Origin: JBBSBL01 sp963735885
Lineage (GTDB): Bacteria; Actinomycetota; Thermoleophilia; Solirubrobacterales; Solirubrobacteraceae
Assembly: GCA_963735885.1 (NCBI GenBank)
Contig: CAVTMP010000004.1
Coordinates: 868,001-932,000 of the forward strand
Length of the DNA stretch: 64,000 nt
Reading direction: 5' to 3'
The notes under the pieces are model-generated. The model was not told the origin of the DNA. It saw nothing but the letters and a program-made list of their open reading frames with translations, and did no database searches. Shown here in pieces: positions 44,030-52,532 of this stretch; within the stretch, counting starts at the first letter, position 1, and each line of letters opens with the position of its first letter. A program made the position numbers and the translations under genes.

Positions 44030-44968
44030 TCAAACGCGCGTCCGACGCGCCGCCGAGTCGCCGTCGAGGCGGATGCCGGCCGCGGCCCGCTGCACCTCGA
44101 CGAGGGCCGCGAAGTCGGCGTCGCCGAGGCCCCGGCCGACGGCCGCCACGAGCGTCTCCCGCACCTGCGCGGTCAGCGGCAGCGGGGCTCCGGCGGCCTC
44201 CCCCTCGGCGAGGCAGAGGTCCAGGTCCTTGAGCATGTGGGCCAGGCGGAAGAGCGGCGTCCAGTCCCCGGCGCGCATCGGGCCGGCCTTGAGGTCGAGC
44301 ATCGCCGAGCCGCCGGAGCCGGCGGCCATGACCTCGACGAGCGCGTCGAGGTCCACGCCGGCCGCGCCGGCCGCGACGAGCGCCTCGCCGACCATCGCGG
44401 CGTTGACGGCGGCGACCGCGTTGTTGATGAGCTTCACGACCTGCCCGTCGCCGAGCGGCCCGGCGTGCACCACGAGGCGGCCCATCGCCGCGAGGAACGG
44501 CCGGGCCCGCTCCACGTCGGCCGGCTCGCCGCCGGCCATGATCGTCAGGGTCCCGTCCTCCGCGCGGGGCGAGGACCCGGTGACCGGTGCGTCGACGAAC
44601 CGCACCCCGCGCTCGGCGAGCGCCGCGCCGACGCGACGGGCGGCCGCGGCTCCGATCGTCGAGCAGTCGACGCACAGAAGCCCCTCCGACGCCCCGGAGA
44701 GGACACCGTCGGCGCCGACCAGCAGCGCCTCGACCTGCGGGCCGTCGACGACCATCGAGAAGCAGATCTCCGCGTGCTCGACGGCCGCGGCGGGCGTCGC
44801 CGCCGCCGCGGCGCCGTGGACCGCCGCCCACGCGTCCGCCGTGGCCGCCGTCCGGTTCCAGACGACGACCTCCGCCCCGGCCGCGCACAGGTTGGCGGCC
44901 ATGCGCGAGCCCATGATCCCGAGCCCGAGCCAGGCCACGCGCCGACCTTCGAGATCGCGGCGGGTCAT
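44030..44968 (-). CDS. NAD(P)-dependent beta-hydroxyacid dehydrogenase (HIBADH family)
   Basis: 312 residues. Rossmann motif VAWLGLGIMGSRMAANL (residues 10-26), the substrate signature FVDAPVTGSSPRAEDGTL and the catalytic Lys in GQVVKLINNAVAAVN are all present, as in 3-hydroxyisobutyrate and tartronate-semialdehyde reductases and glyoxylate/succinic semialdehyde reductases. The exact substrate is not decided by the sequence. Single gene; ATG 44968. Confidence 0.88.
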   Translation of the reverse strand: MTRRDLEGRRVAWLGLGIMGSRMAANLCAAGAEVVVWNRTAATADAWAAVHGAAAAATPAAAVEHAEICFSMVVDGPQVEALLVGADGVLSGASEGLLCVDCSTIGAAAARRVGAALAERGVRFVDAPVTGSSPRAEDGTLTIMAGGEPADVERARPFLAAMGRLVVHAGPLGDGQVVKLINNAVAAVNAAMVGEALVAAGAAGVDLDALVEVMAAGSGGSAMLDLKAGPMRAGDWTPLFRLAHMLKDLDLCLAEGEAAGAPLPLTAQVRETLVAAVGRGLGDADFAALVEVQRAAAGIRLDGDSAARRTRV

Positions 44969-45033
44969 GGCGGGGCGCAGCCTAGCGCCCCGCCCGGGAG
45001 GCCCGCCGGGCGCGGCCGCCCGGGGCGCCCGCC

Positions 45034-45474
45034 CTAGGCGGCGAGCGCCGCCGGGACGTGCTCGGTCTCGGCGAGGTGCTGATGCGAGGGGCAGTACCCG
45101 TTGTGGGCGAGCGGCATCCGCTGGCAGGCGGAACCGCGCCGCGTCGTCGCGCGGCACTCGACTGGATTGCCGGCCTCGTCGTAGCCGGCGCGCGGCAGGC
45201 GGTCGATGTAGCCCTGCGCGCACGCCACGTGGCACTCCACGACGCTCCAGACCCGGCCCTGCGCCGTCATCGGGAAGTGGATGCGGATGTCGTTGAACAG
45301 CGAGCGCGCCGGCCGCGGGAACTCGTCGCGGTCGCGCACCATGCGCTCCACCGTCGCCTCGCACGCGCGCAGGACGGCCTCGTGGTTGTTGGCTGCGCCA
45401 CCGCCGAAGCGGTCGGGCAGGATGTCGTTTGCGAGTGCGCGGTAGATGCCGCGGCTCACTTGATACAGCGTCAC
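45034..45474 (-). CDS. Cys/His-containing uncharacterised protein
   Basis: 146 residues from ATG 45474. N-terminal helix MTLYQVSRGIYRALANDILPDRF and an internal FNDIRIHFPMTAQGRVW. The C-terminal third carries a likely zinc site: VECRATTRRGSACQRMPLAHNGYCPSHQH (Cys, Cys, Cys, His). That stretch resembles small DUF5763-type zinc motifs. Function unknown; possibly DNA- or RNA-associated. A GTTAAC-N5-GTTAAC element lies 90 bases upstream. Confidence 0.6.
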   Translation of the reverse strand: MTLYQVSRGIYRALANDILPDRFGGGAANNHEAVLRACEATVERMVRDRDEFPRPARSLFNDIRIHFPMTAQGRVWSVVECHVACAQGYIDRLPRAGYDEAGNPVECRATTRRGSACQRMPLAHNGYCPSHQHLAETEHVPAALAA

Positions 45475-45562
45475 GATTCCCGAACCCTCCTGGGTCGATT
45501 CGGGACCCCGGTGTGATGGGCGCCAGTGTCTCCGACCCCCGTGAAGGGGCCCCGTCGGCCGT

Positions 45563-45579
45563 GTTAACCGCGCGTTAAC
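45563..45579. promoter_or_regulatory. Paired GTTAAC palindromes
   Basis: GTTAAC-CGCGC-GTTAAC: two copies of a six-base palindrome, together a near-perfect inverted repeat, in the gap between nadB and the divergently read Cys/His gene. AT-rich sites are very rare in this DNA, which makes it stand out as a regulator or promoter element. A CCCGAA/TTCGGG stem at 45484-45509 is nearby. Confidence 0.4.
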
Positions 45580-45651
45580 TACGCGCCCGGTCGGCGCACG
45601 CCGGCGGGGCGGCGCTCCAGTGGACCGAGCCGGGCCGGGGCGCCCGCACGG

Positions 45652-47106
45652 TCACTCCCAGTGCTGCACGGCCGGGGGGCCGATCGGGCCGATCACGATG
45701 TGTCCACCGTCGAAGGTCGCCCGGGGGTCGGGGAAGTCGGAGCGCTGGTGGGCGCCGCGGCTCTCCTCGCGCGCCAGGGCGCTGGCCGCCACGAGGCGGG
45801 CCAACGGATGGGGGTCCTCGAGCAGGCGGCCGAGCCCGGCCGCGTCGCGCACGAGCCCCGCGTGCGCCCAGAGCGCCGCGCGGGTCTCGGCGGAGGGCGC
45901 CGGCGGGGCGCCGCCCGGGGCCGGGTCCGGCGGCGCGGCGCGCAGCGGCTCGCCGAGGACCGCGAGGGCGGCCCGGCGGCCGAAGACGAAGCACTCGGTC
46001 AGCGAGTTGGACGCGAGGCGGTTGGCTCCGTGGAGGCCCGTGCAGGCGCACTCGCCGACCGCGTAGAGCCCCGGCAGCGTGGCGCGCCCCTGGAGGTCGG
46101 TGGCGATGCCCCCCATCACGTAGTGCGCGGCCGGCGCCACCGGCACGAGATCGCGCCGCGGATCGATCCCGGCCTCGCGCAGGACCCGGGCGACGTTCGG
46201 GAACTGCGCCGGGTCGACCTCGCGCATGTCGAGCGAGACCGAGGCCGCGCCCGAGGCGACGAGGCGCTGCTCGATCGCCCGTGCCACCTCGTCGCGTGGC
46301 GCGAGCTCGTCGACGAAGCGCTCGCCGGCGGCGTCGAGCAGGTGCGCGCCCTCGCCGCGCACCGCCTCGGTGACGAGGAACCCGTCACGGCCGTCCGGAT
46401 CGACGAGCGCCGTGGGGTGGAACTGCACGAGCTCGAGGTCGGCGAGCGCGGCGCCCGCCTGGTGGGCCAGCAGCAGGCCCCGGCCCACGGCGCCGGGGGG
46501 GTTGGTGGTGCGCGACCAGAGCGCCGCGGCCCCGCCGGTGGCGAGCACGGTGGCGGGCGCGAGCACGTCGGGACCCTCGTCGCAGCGGACCCCCGCGCAG
46601 CGACCCTCGGCCACCAGCAGGTCGACGGCGCGGCGACCCTCGAGCGCGTCGACCCGAGGCGCCTCGGCGACGAGCGCGGAGAGCGCGCGCGTCACCCGGC
46701 GGCCGGTGGCGCTGCCGCCGGCGTGCACGATGCGCCGGGCCGTGTGTCCCCCCTCGAGACCCAGGGCCAGGCGTCCGTAGCGGTCGCGGTCGAAGGACAC
46801 GCCGAGCGACTCGAGGTCCCCGAGCACGACCGCCGCCTCGTCGACCAGCGTGCGGGCGGCGGCCTCCCGAACGGCGCCGCGCCCGGCGACGAGCGTGTCG
46901 CGCAGGTGCAGGTCGGGGCTGTCGTCGGCGGCCAGCGCGACCGCGAGCCCGCCCTGGGCCCAGTAGCTCGCCGACTCGGCCAGCGGGGTGGCGGAGACGA
47001 GCGCCACCCGCGCGCCCGCGCTCGCCGCGGTGAGCGCCGTGTACAGCCCGGCCGCGCCGGCACCGACCACGGCGAGGTCGGCGTGCAGGGGGGAGGGGCG
47101 GGTCAT
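45652..47106 (-). CDS. nadB: L-aspartate oxidase
   Basis: 484 residues. First step of de novo NAD synthesis: FAD-dependent oxidation of L-aspartate to iminoaspartate. FAD motif VVGAGAAGLYTALTAA at the N-terminus, SYWAQGGLAVAL, the active-site region ELVQFHPTAL and RGEGAHLLDAAGERFVDEL, and GLYAVGECACTGLHGANRLASNSL near the end. ATG 47106 is preferred; an upstream ATG at 47133 would overlap the divergent gene. nadA and nadC are not in the window, so the pathway is split. Confidence 0.92.
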   Translation of the reverse strand: MTRPSPLHADLAVVGAGAAGLYTALTAASAGARVALVSATPLAESASYWAQGGLAVALAADDSPDLHLRDTLVAGRGAVREAAARTLVDEAAVVLGDLESLGVSFDRDRYGRLALGLEGGHTARRIVHAGGSATGRRVTRALSALVAEAPRVDALEGRRAVDLLVAEGRCAGVRCDEGPDVLAPATVLATGGAAALWSRTTNPPGAVGRGLLLAHQAGAALADLELVQFHPTALVDPDGRDGFLVTEAVRGEGAHLLDAAGERFVDELAPRDEVARAIEQRLVASGAASVSLDMREVDPAQFPNVARVLREAGIDPRRDLVPVAPAAHYVMGGIATDLQGRATLPGLYAVGECACTGLHGANRLASNSLTECFVFGRRAALAVLGEPLRAAPPDPAPGGAPPAPSAETRAALWAHAGLVRDAAGLGRLLEDPHPLARLVAASALAREESRGAHQRSDFPDPRATFDGGHIVIGPIGPPAVQHWE

Positions 47107-47119
47107 GCGCGGGAGGTCG

Positions 47120-47125
47120 TACCGT
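47120..47125 (+). promoter_or_regulatory. -10 element TACCGT, predicted leaderless
   Basis: TACCGT ends six bases before ATG 47132. Only 25 bases separate this start from the divergent nadB start, so both promoters overlap the opposite coding start. Confidence 0.4.
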
Positions 47126-47131
47126 ATCGGC

Positions 47132-48199
47132 ATGGCGGCGCCGGTCTTCGTCCACCACCGGTCCTCGCTGCGGCACGACACCGGCCCGCATCCCGAGTGC
47201 GCCGCCCGCATCGCGGCGATCGCCGAGGCGCTGACCGCGGAGGACTGGCTCGGCTACGACCGCGCGGAGTCGCCCGCGGCGGGCCGCGACCTGCTGTGCG
47301 CCGTGCATCCGGCGGCGCACGTCGACAGGATCGAGGAGCTCGCGCGGCGCGGCGGCGGGATGGTGGATCCGGACACCGTCGTGAGCGAGCACTCCTTCGA
47401 GGCCGCGGCACACGGCGCCGGCGGGGCGGCGCTGCTCGCCGAGCTGCTGGTCACCGGCGCGGCCCCGACGGGGTTCAGCGCCCACCGGCCGCCCGGCCAC
47501 CACGCCGAGGCGGCGCGCGCGATGGGCTTCTGCCTCTTCAACAGCGTCGCGGTCGCGGCGCGACACGTCATCGATCGCCACGGCGTCGAGCGCGTGCTCG
47601 TGCTCGACTGGGACGTCCATCACGGCAACGGGACGAACGACATCTTCCACGCCGATCGTCGCGTCCTGTTCGTCTCGATCCACCAGTCGCCGCTGTATCC
47701 GGGCACCGGCGCCGCCGACGACCTGGGGTCGGGGGAGGGGCGCGGCTACACGGTCAACCTCCCGGTGCCGCCGGGGACGGGCGACGACGTCTATCGCTCG
47801 CTCGTCGCGCACGTGGTGGCCCCGCTCGGGCGTGCCTACGCCCCGCAGCTCATCCTGCTCTCGGCCGGGTTCGACGCGCATCGCGACGACCCGCTGGCCG
47901 ACGGGCGGGTGACCGATGCCGGCTTCGCGGCGATGGCGGCGGCGATGGCGCGCCTCGGCGCCGAGGTCGGCGCACCGGTCGGCGCGGTGCTCGAGGGCGG
48001 CTACGACCTCGATGCGCTCTCCCGGTCGGTGGTGGCGACGATGCGGGCCCTGCCCGGGGGACCGGGCGGTGCGGCGGCGGAGCCGGACGGGGCGGCCGCG
48101 GAGCCGGAGGAGCACGCGCTCGCGCGCGAGGCGCGCGCGAGGCTTCTCCGCTACTGGCCCGCCCTCGGGCGCCGGCGGGCGGACGCGGACGGCGCCTGA
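47132..48199 (+). CDS. Histone-deacetylase-family (acetylpolyamine amidohydrolase-like) protein
   Basis: 355 residues. Zinc-dependent deacetylase fold with FSAHRPPGHHAEAARAMGFCLFN (tandem His), VLDWDVHHGNGTNDIF (metal Asp and His) and ILLSAGFDAHRDDPL (metal Asp), plus GAVLEGGYDLDAL with the transition-state Gly-Gly-Tyr. Bacterial members remove acetyl groups from polyamines or other small molecules. A polyamine-type importer is encoded 37 kb away in the same window. The last 49 bases overlap the convergent glycosyltransferase gene. Confidence 0.88.
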   Translation: MAAPVFVHHRSSLRHDTGPHPECAARIAAIAEALTAEDWLGYDRAESPAAGRDLLCAVHPAAHVDRIEELARRGGGMVDPDTVVSEHSFEAAAHGAGGAALLAELLVTGAAPTGFSAHRPPGHHAEAARAMGFCLFNSVAVAARHVIDRHGVERVLVLDWDVHHGNGTNDIFHADRRVLFVSIHQSPLYPGTGAADDLGSGEGRGYTVNLPVPPGTGDDVYRSLVAHVVAPLGRAYAPQLILLSAGFDAHRDDPLADGRVTDAGFAAMAAAMARLGAEVGAPVGAVLEGGYDLDALSRSVVATMRALPGGPGGAAAEPDGAAAEPEEHALAREARARLLRYWPALGRRRADADGA

Positions 48200-49125
48200 T
48201 CCCGCGCGACCTCGCGCCACGCCTCGAGCACGCGCGCCGCCATCGCGTCCGAGGACCAGCGGGCCGCGCGCGCCCGCCCCGCCACCCTCGGGTCGGCGGC
48301 GTCGAGGTGCGGGGCGAGGGTCTCGCGCCAGGCCGCGGCGTCGAACGGCGCGCAGAGGCAGCCGGCGATCCCCGCGAGCGCCTCGGCGTGCACGCCGACC
48401 GGGGTGGCGAGCACCGGGACGTCGCACGCCAGCGCCTCGAGCACCGCCAGGCCGAGTCCCTCGCGCTCGGAGGGGACGATGACCGCGTTGGCGGCGTTGA
48501 CGTAGAGCGGCACCCGATCCGGCGGCACGCCGCCGAGCGTCAGCAGCCGGGTCGAGCCGGCGAGCGCCCGGGCGCGCTCGACGCGCTTCTCCGCACGCGC
48601 CGGGTCGGCCGGGAAGAGGAGGATCGGCCCCTCGCGGGGGAGGCCGAGCGCGGCACGGGCCGCGGACCGCGGGGCCGGCGCGAAGCGGTCGAGGGCCACC
48701 CCGCACGGCAGCACGGCGACGGGCCGCCGGGCGCGCCCGGGCGGGATCCTCGCGGCCAGTTCGGGCGACACCGCCGCCGCGAGCGCGACGCGCGGCAGCA
48801 CCGCGAGGGAGATCCGGCGCGAGCGCGGATGGGCGAGGTCGGTGCCGTGGAAGGTGACCACGACCGGGCCGGCCCCCGACGCGAGCGCCGGCCACGCCGA
48901 GAGGCCGAAGTGCGCGTGCACGACGTCGAAGGCGGCGCCGCGACCGCGGCGGCGCAGGGCCCGCGCGGCCCGCACGTAGGCGGCGGCCCCGCCCGGCGCG
49001 AAGGCGAAGACCTCGACGTCGACCCCCGGATGGCGGCGCAGGGCCTCGACCTGATCGCGCACGAACACGCCGAGCGCGGGCGCGGCCGGCGAGGGGTACA
49101 TGTTCGTGACCACGAGCGCCCGCAC
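48151..49125 (-). CDS. Glycosyltransferase family 4-like protein
   Basis: 324 residues from GTG 49125. GT-B fold: N-terminal VRALVVTNMYPSPAAPALGVFVRDQVEALRR-type start, VVHAHFGLSAWPAL and VVTFHGTDL; C-terminal donor-site region NAANAVIVPSEREGLGLAVLEALAC with the usual E-x7-E pair and VPVLATPVGVHAEAL. It should transfer a nucleotide-sugar-derived residue to an unknown envelope acceptor. Monocistronic. Confidence 0.87.
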   Translation of the reverse strand: MRALVVTNMYPSPAAPALGVFVRDQVEALRRHPGVDVEVFAFAPGGAAAYVRAARALRRRGRGAAFDVVHAHFGLSAWPALASGAGPVVVTFHGTDLAHPRSRRISLAVLPRVALAAAVSPELAARIPPGRARRPVAVLPCGVALDRFAPAPRSAARAALGLPREGPILLFPADPARAEKRVERARALAGSTRLLTLGGVPPDRVPLYVNAANAVIVPSEREGLGLAVLEALACDVPVLATPVGVHAEALAGIAGCLCAPFDAAAWRETLAPHLDAADPRVAGRARAARWSSDAMAARVLEAWREVARDQAPSASARRRPRAGQ

Positions 49126-49298
49126 CGCGAGGCAGCGTAGCCCGCCCCCTTCGTCGGCTCGGCGCGGGGCGAGCCGTGACGATGCCGCCGTCCTTTCGGC
49201 ACGAGCGCGTCTGGCGCCGGCACGCGCGGCCCGGCACGCTGGCTCCGGGTCGCGCGGCACGCCGCCCGTGACCGCCACCACGACCGGAGGAGACATCG

Positions 49299-49517
49299 AT
49301 GGGCTACCGCATCATGGGCCGCCTGCACGCCGCCGCCCACCGCGCCTGGACGGCCGAGCGCGGCCAGGGCACCGTCGAGTACGTGGCGCTGATCCTGCTC
49401 GTCGCCGCCGTGCTGGCCGGCGTCGTGGCCGCGACCAAGGGCCGGCGCTTCGGCGCCACCGGGATCGCCGAGAGCATCGTCAAGCAGCTGCGCAGCGCGC
49501 TCGAGCAGGTGAGGTGA
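49299..49517 (+). CDS. Flp/type IV pilin-like small protein
   Basis: 72 residues. The segment RGQGTVEYVALILLVAAVLAGVVAATKG has the Gly...Glu-Tyr and hydrophobic N-domain of Flp/Tad-type prepilins, with a 22-residue basic leader before it. Good ribosome-binding site (GGAGGAG before ATG 49299). The other tad genes are absent from the window, so it may be an orphan pilin or a general membrane peptide. Confidence 0.7.
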   Translation: MGYRIMGRLHAAAHRAWTAERGQGTVEYVALILLVAAVLAGVVAATKGRRFGATGIAESIVKQLRSALEQVR

Positions 49518-49529
49518 GTGCTCGCCCGC

Positions 49530-50219
49530 TCAGCCGGCCGCGGCGACCGCGGCCTGCATGGCGGCCCCCGGGTCCTCGAGGACCCGGCCGTGGCCGACCG
49601 CCAGGCGCGACGGCGCGAGGGCGGTCAGCGCCGCGCCGCTGCGGCGGGCCGTGGGCTTGTCCCACGTCGCCAGGGCCGGGAGCGGGAACAGCGGGCGCAC
49701 CACCCCGGCGACGGCGACCCCGCCCAGCGTCTGGAACGCATCGCCGGCGATCAGCGTCCGGTCGCGCGTGTCGAGGAACGCCAGGTGTCCGGGAGTGTGG
49801 CCGGGTGAGGCCACGGCCTCGAGCGAGCCGACGCGGTCGCCGGGCTCGAGGGTGCGGGTCGGCGGCGACGTCGTGACGAAGCTGCCGCGCAGCTTGGAGC
49901 TCGCCTCGTCCGCGTCGAGGGTCCGGTCGCCCCCGAGCAGACGGGCCTCGCGCGCGCCGACGGCGACCTCGACGTCCCCGAGGGCCGCGCGCAGCGCGTC
50001 CAGCGAGCCGGCGTGGTCGCCGTGGGAATGGGTCAGCACGATCCGGCGGACGACCGCGCCCTCGCGCCCGGCCGCGGCCAGGATGCCCTTCGCCGTCCCG
50101 GTGATTCCCGTGTCGATCACGGTCAGGCCGTCGTCCTCGCGGACGAGGTAGCAGTTGATCGCGCCCCACCTGGTCAGCTGGACGAGGTGGTCGCCGTGAC
50201 GGGTGACGCGCAGGGCCAT
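49530..50219 (-). CDS. Metallo-beta-lactamase-fold hydrolase
   Basis: 229 residues from ATG 50219. Zinc motif LTHSHGDHAGSLDAL (HxHxDH), downstream His in ASPGHTPGHLAFLD, Asp in LIAGDAFQTLGG and a C-terminal His in LAVGHGRVLED. The substrate is unknown; the family includes glyoxalase II-like and lactonase-like enzymes. Convergent with the pilin-like gene, 12 bases apart. Confidence 0.87.
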   Translation of the reverse strand: MALRVTRHGDHLVQLTRWGAINCYLVREDDGLTVIDTGITGTAKGILAAAGREGAVVRRIVLTHSHGDHAGSLDALRAALGDVEVAVGAREARLLGGDRTLDADEASSKLRGSFVTTSPPTRTLEPGDRVGSLEAVASPGHTPGHLAFLDTRDRTLIAGDAFQTLGGVAVAGVVRPLFPLPALATWDKPTARRSGAALTALAPSRLAVGHGRVLEDPGAAMQAAVAAAG

Positions 50220-50338
50220 CGGGGCGCAGGCTAGACGATCGATTCCAGCGTCACGACCCACGCGCGGCCACGGAACCGGGCATCCGGGTGGTCCCGCGCA
50301 GAGCGCTCCCCGGCCGTCGGCTCTGCGACCATGACGCG

Positions 50339-51190
50339 GTGCCCGACCCCGCCCGGGACCCGCGTCGCCTGCCGATCGCCGTGTTCGACTCCGGCGTCGG
50401 AGGCCTCACGGTGCTGCACGAGCTGCTCGTGCGCCTGCCGCACGAGGACTTCCTCTACCTCGGCGATACGGCGCGGTTCCCCTACGGCGACCGGTCCCCG
50501 GAGGAGCTCCGCGGGTTCGCGCTGGAGATCGCCGACCTCCTGCTCGAGCGAGGCGCGAAGCTCCTCGTGGTGGCCTGCAACTCCGCGACCTCGGCGGGCC
50601 TCGCGGCGGTGCAGGAGCACGTCGCGGCCCGGGGCCGGGACGTCGACGTCATCGGCGTGGTCGGTCCCGAGTCCGTGCTGGCCGCCGCCGCGACCCGCTC
50701 CGGGCGGATCGGGCTTCTGGCCACGCCGGCGACCGTCGCCTCGGGCGCCTACGACCGCGCCGTCGGAGCGGCGGACCCCCACACGCTGCTGACCAGCGTC
50801 GCGTGCCCCGACCTCGCCCCGATCATCCAGAGCGGCTTCCCGTTCGACGAGCACGTGGTGGAGGTCGTGCGGGACTACTGCCGCCCGCTGCGGGCGGCCC
50901 GGGTCGACACGGTGATCCTCGGCTGCACGCACTATCCGCTCGTGCGGCCGATGCTCCAGCGCGGCCTCGGCCCGGAGGTCACGCTGATCACCTCCGGCGC
51001 CGCGGTCGCGCGCCGCGTGGAGCACGCGCTCGCCGTCCGGGGGCTCGGCGCGCAGCGTCGGGACGAGGGCGACTACCGCTTCCTGTGCACCGGGGAGACC
51101 GCGACGTTCCGCGACCTCGGGACCCGCTTCCTGCAGATGCCGCTCGGCCCGGTGACCCACGTCGAGGCCCCGTCGGGTGTGGCGGCGTGA
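50339..51190 (+). CDS. murI: Glutamate racemase
   Basis: 283 residues from GTG 50339. Makes D-glutamate for peptidoglycan. The two catalytic cysteines are Cys80 in VACNSATSA and Cys196 in LGCTHYPLV, and IAVFDSGVGGLTVL is the N-terminal signature. First gene of a murI-rph-rdgB-CDF series with small spacers, the common actinobacterial order. Confidence 0.92.
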   Translation: MPDPARDPRRLPIAVFDSGVGGLTVLHELLVRLPHEDFLYLGDTARFPYGDRSPEELRGFALEIADLLLERGAKLLVVACNSATSAGLAAVQEHVAARGRDVDVIGVVGPESVLAAAATRSGRIGLLATPATVASGAYDRAVGAADPHTLLTSVACPDLAPIIQSGFPFDEHVVEVVRDYCRPLRAARVDTVILGCTHYPLVRPMLQRGLGPEVTLITSGAAVARRVEHALAVRGLGAQRRDEGDYRFLCTGETATFRDLGTRFLQMPLGPVTHVEAPSGVAA

Positions 51191-51206
51191 GCCCGGAGCG
51201 CGGCGC

Positions 51207-51938
51207 GTGAGCCTCCCCGAGCGCAGCCACGGCCGGCCGCCGGACGCCCTGCGACCGGTCGCGATCGAGCCCGGGTTCGTCCGCTCGGCGACCGGGTCGG
51301 TGCTCATCGCCGCGGGGGAGACCCGGGTGATCTGCACGGCCTCGGTCGAGGAGAGCGTGCCGAAGTGGATGGCCGGGAAGGGCCGGGGATGGGTCACGGC
51401 GGAGTACGGGATGCTGCCGGCCTCCACGGGGCGGCGGAAGCCGCGAGACGCGGCGCGCGGCCGTCCCGACGGGCGCACCGTGGAGATCCAGCGGCTGATC
51501 GGCCGCTCGCTGCGCGTGGTCGTGGACTTCGCGGCGCTCGGAGAGCGCACGGTGTGGGTGGACTGCGACGTGCTCGAGGCCGACGGGGGCACCCGCTGCG
51601 CCGCGATCACCGGCGGCTACGTCGCACTGGAGCTGGCGTGCGCGGCGCTCGTGCGGGACGGGCGGCTTCCCCGCTCGCCGCTCACGGGGACGATCGCCGC
51701 GGTCTCCTGCGGGATCGTCGCCGGCACGCCGGTGCTCGATCTCGACTACGCCGAGGACTCCACCGCCGAGGTCGACGCGAACGTCGTCATGACCGGGGAC
51801 GGCGGTCTCGTCGAGGTGCAGGCCACCGCCGAGCGCACGCCCCTCTCCCGCGCGCACCTCGACGACCTCCTGGTCCTGGCCGAGCACGGGATCGCGACCC
51901 TGCGCGCCGCCCAGCGCGAGGCGGCCGGCGCGGGCTGA
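51207..51938 (+). CDS. rph: Ribonuclease PH
   Basis: 243 residues from GTG 51207, 16 bases after murI. Phosphorolytic 3' exoribonuclease that trims tRNA ends. Signatures: RPVAIEPGFVRSATGSVLIAAG, KGRGWVTAEYGMLPASTGRRKPRD, EIQRLIGRSLR and CDVLEADGGTRCAAITGGYVAL. Complete and of normal length. Confidence 0.93.
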   Translation: MSLPERSHGRPPDALRPVAIEPGFVRSATGSVLIAAGETRVICTASVEESVPKWMAGKGRGWVTAEYGMLPASTGRRKPRDAARGRPDGRTVEIQRLIGRSLRVVVDFAALGERTVWVDCDVLEADGGTRCAAITGGYVALELACAALVRDGRLPRSPLTGTIAAVSCGIVAGTPVLDLDYAEDSTAEVDANVVMTGDGGLVEVQATAERTPLSRAHLDDLLVLAEHGIATLRAAQREAAGAG

Positions 51939-51947
51939 GCCGCTGCG

Positions 51948-52532
51948 GTGGCGTCGCTCCTGCTGGCCACCCGCAACGCCCACAAGGTGCGGGAGCTCGC
52001 GCGCCTGCTCGCTCCCTACGGCGTGGATCCGCTGCCCGAGGCCGTCGTCCTCCCCCCGGAGACCGGCACGTCCTACGCGGAGAACGCGGCGGCCAAGGCG
52101 CGCGCCGCGGCCGCCGCGACGGGCCGGGCGGCGCTGGCCGACGACTCCGGCATCGAGGCGGCGGCGCTCGCCGGTGCGCCCGGCGTGCGGTCCGCGCGCT
52201 TCGCCGGGCCCGCGGCCACCGACGCCGAGAACCTCGCGCGCCTGCGGCGCGACGCGCCGCCCGGGAGCGCGCTGCGCTACGTCTGCGTCGTCGCCTGGGC
52301 CGAACCGCCCGGCGGGGAGGAGCGCACCTTCGCGGGCGTCTGCCGCGGCACGCTCGCCGCCGCGCCGCGCGGCGCCGGCGGCTTCGGCTACGACCCGGCG
52401 TTCCTGCCCGACGAGGAGCCGTCCGGCCGCACGATGGCCGAGCTCTCCGACGCCGAGAAGGACGCCATCAGCCACCGGGGCCGCGCCGCCCGCGCGTTCC
52501 TCGCGTGGCTCGGGTCCGGGGTGCGGGCGTGA
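51948..52532 (+). CDS. rdgB: Non-canonical purine NTP pyrophosphatase (RdgB/HAM1)
   Basis: 194 residues from GTG 51948, nine bases after rph. Removes ITP, XTP and dITP from the nucleotide pool. Signatures: LLATRNAHKVREL, ETGTSYAENAAAKA, ADDSGIEAAALAGAPGVRSARFAG and GFGYDPAFLPDEEPSGRTMAELS. The GTGA stop/start overlap couples it to the CDF transporter. Confidence 0.92.
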   Translation: MASLLLATRNAHKVRELARLLAPYGVDPLPEAVVLPPETGTSYAENAAAKARAAAAATGRAALADDSGIEAAALAGAPGVRSARFAGPAATDAENLARLRRDAPPGSALRYVCVVAWAEPPGGEERTFAGVCRGTLAAAPRGAGGFGYDPAFLPDEEPSGRTMAELSDAEKDAISHRGRAARAFLAWLGSGVRA

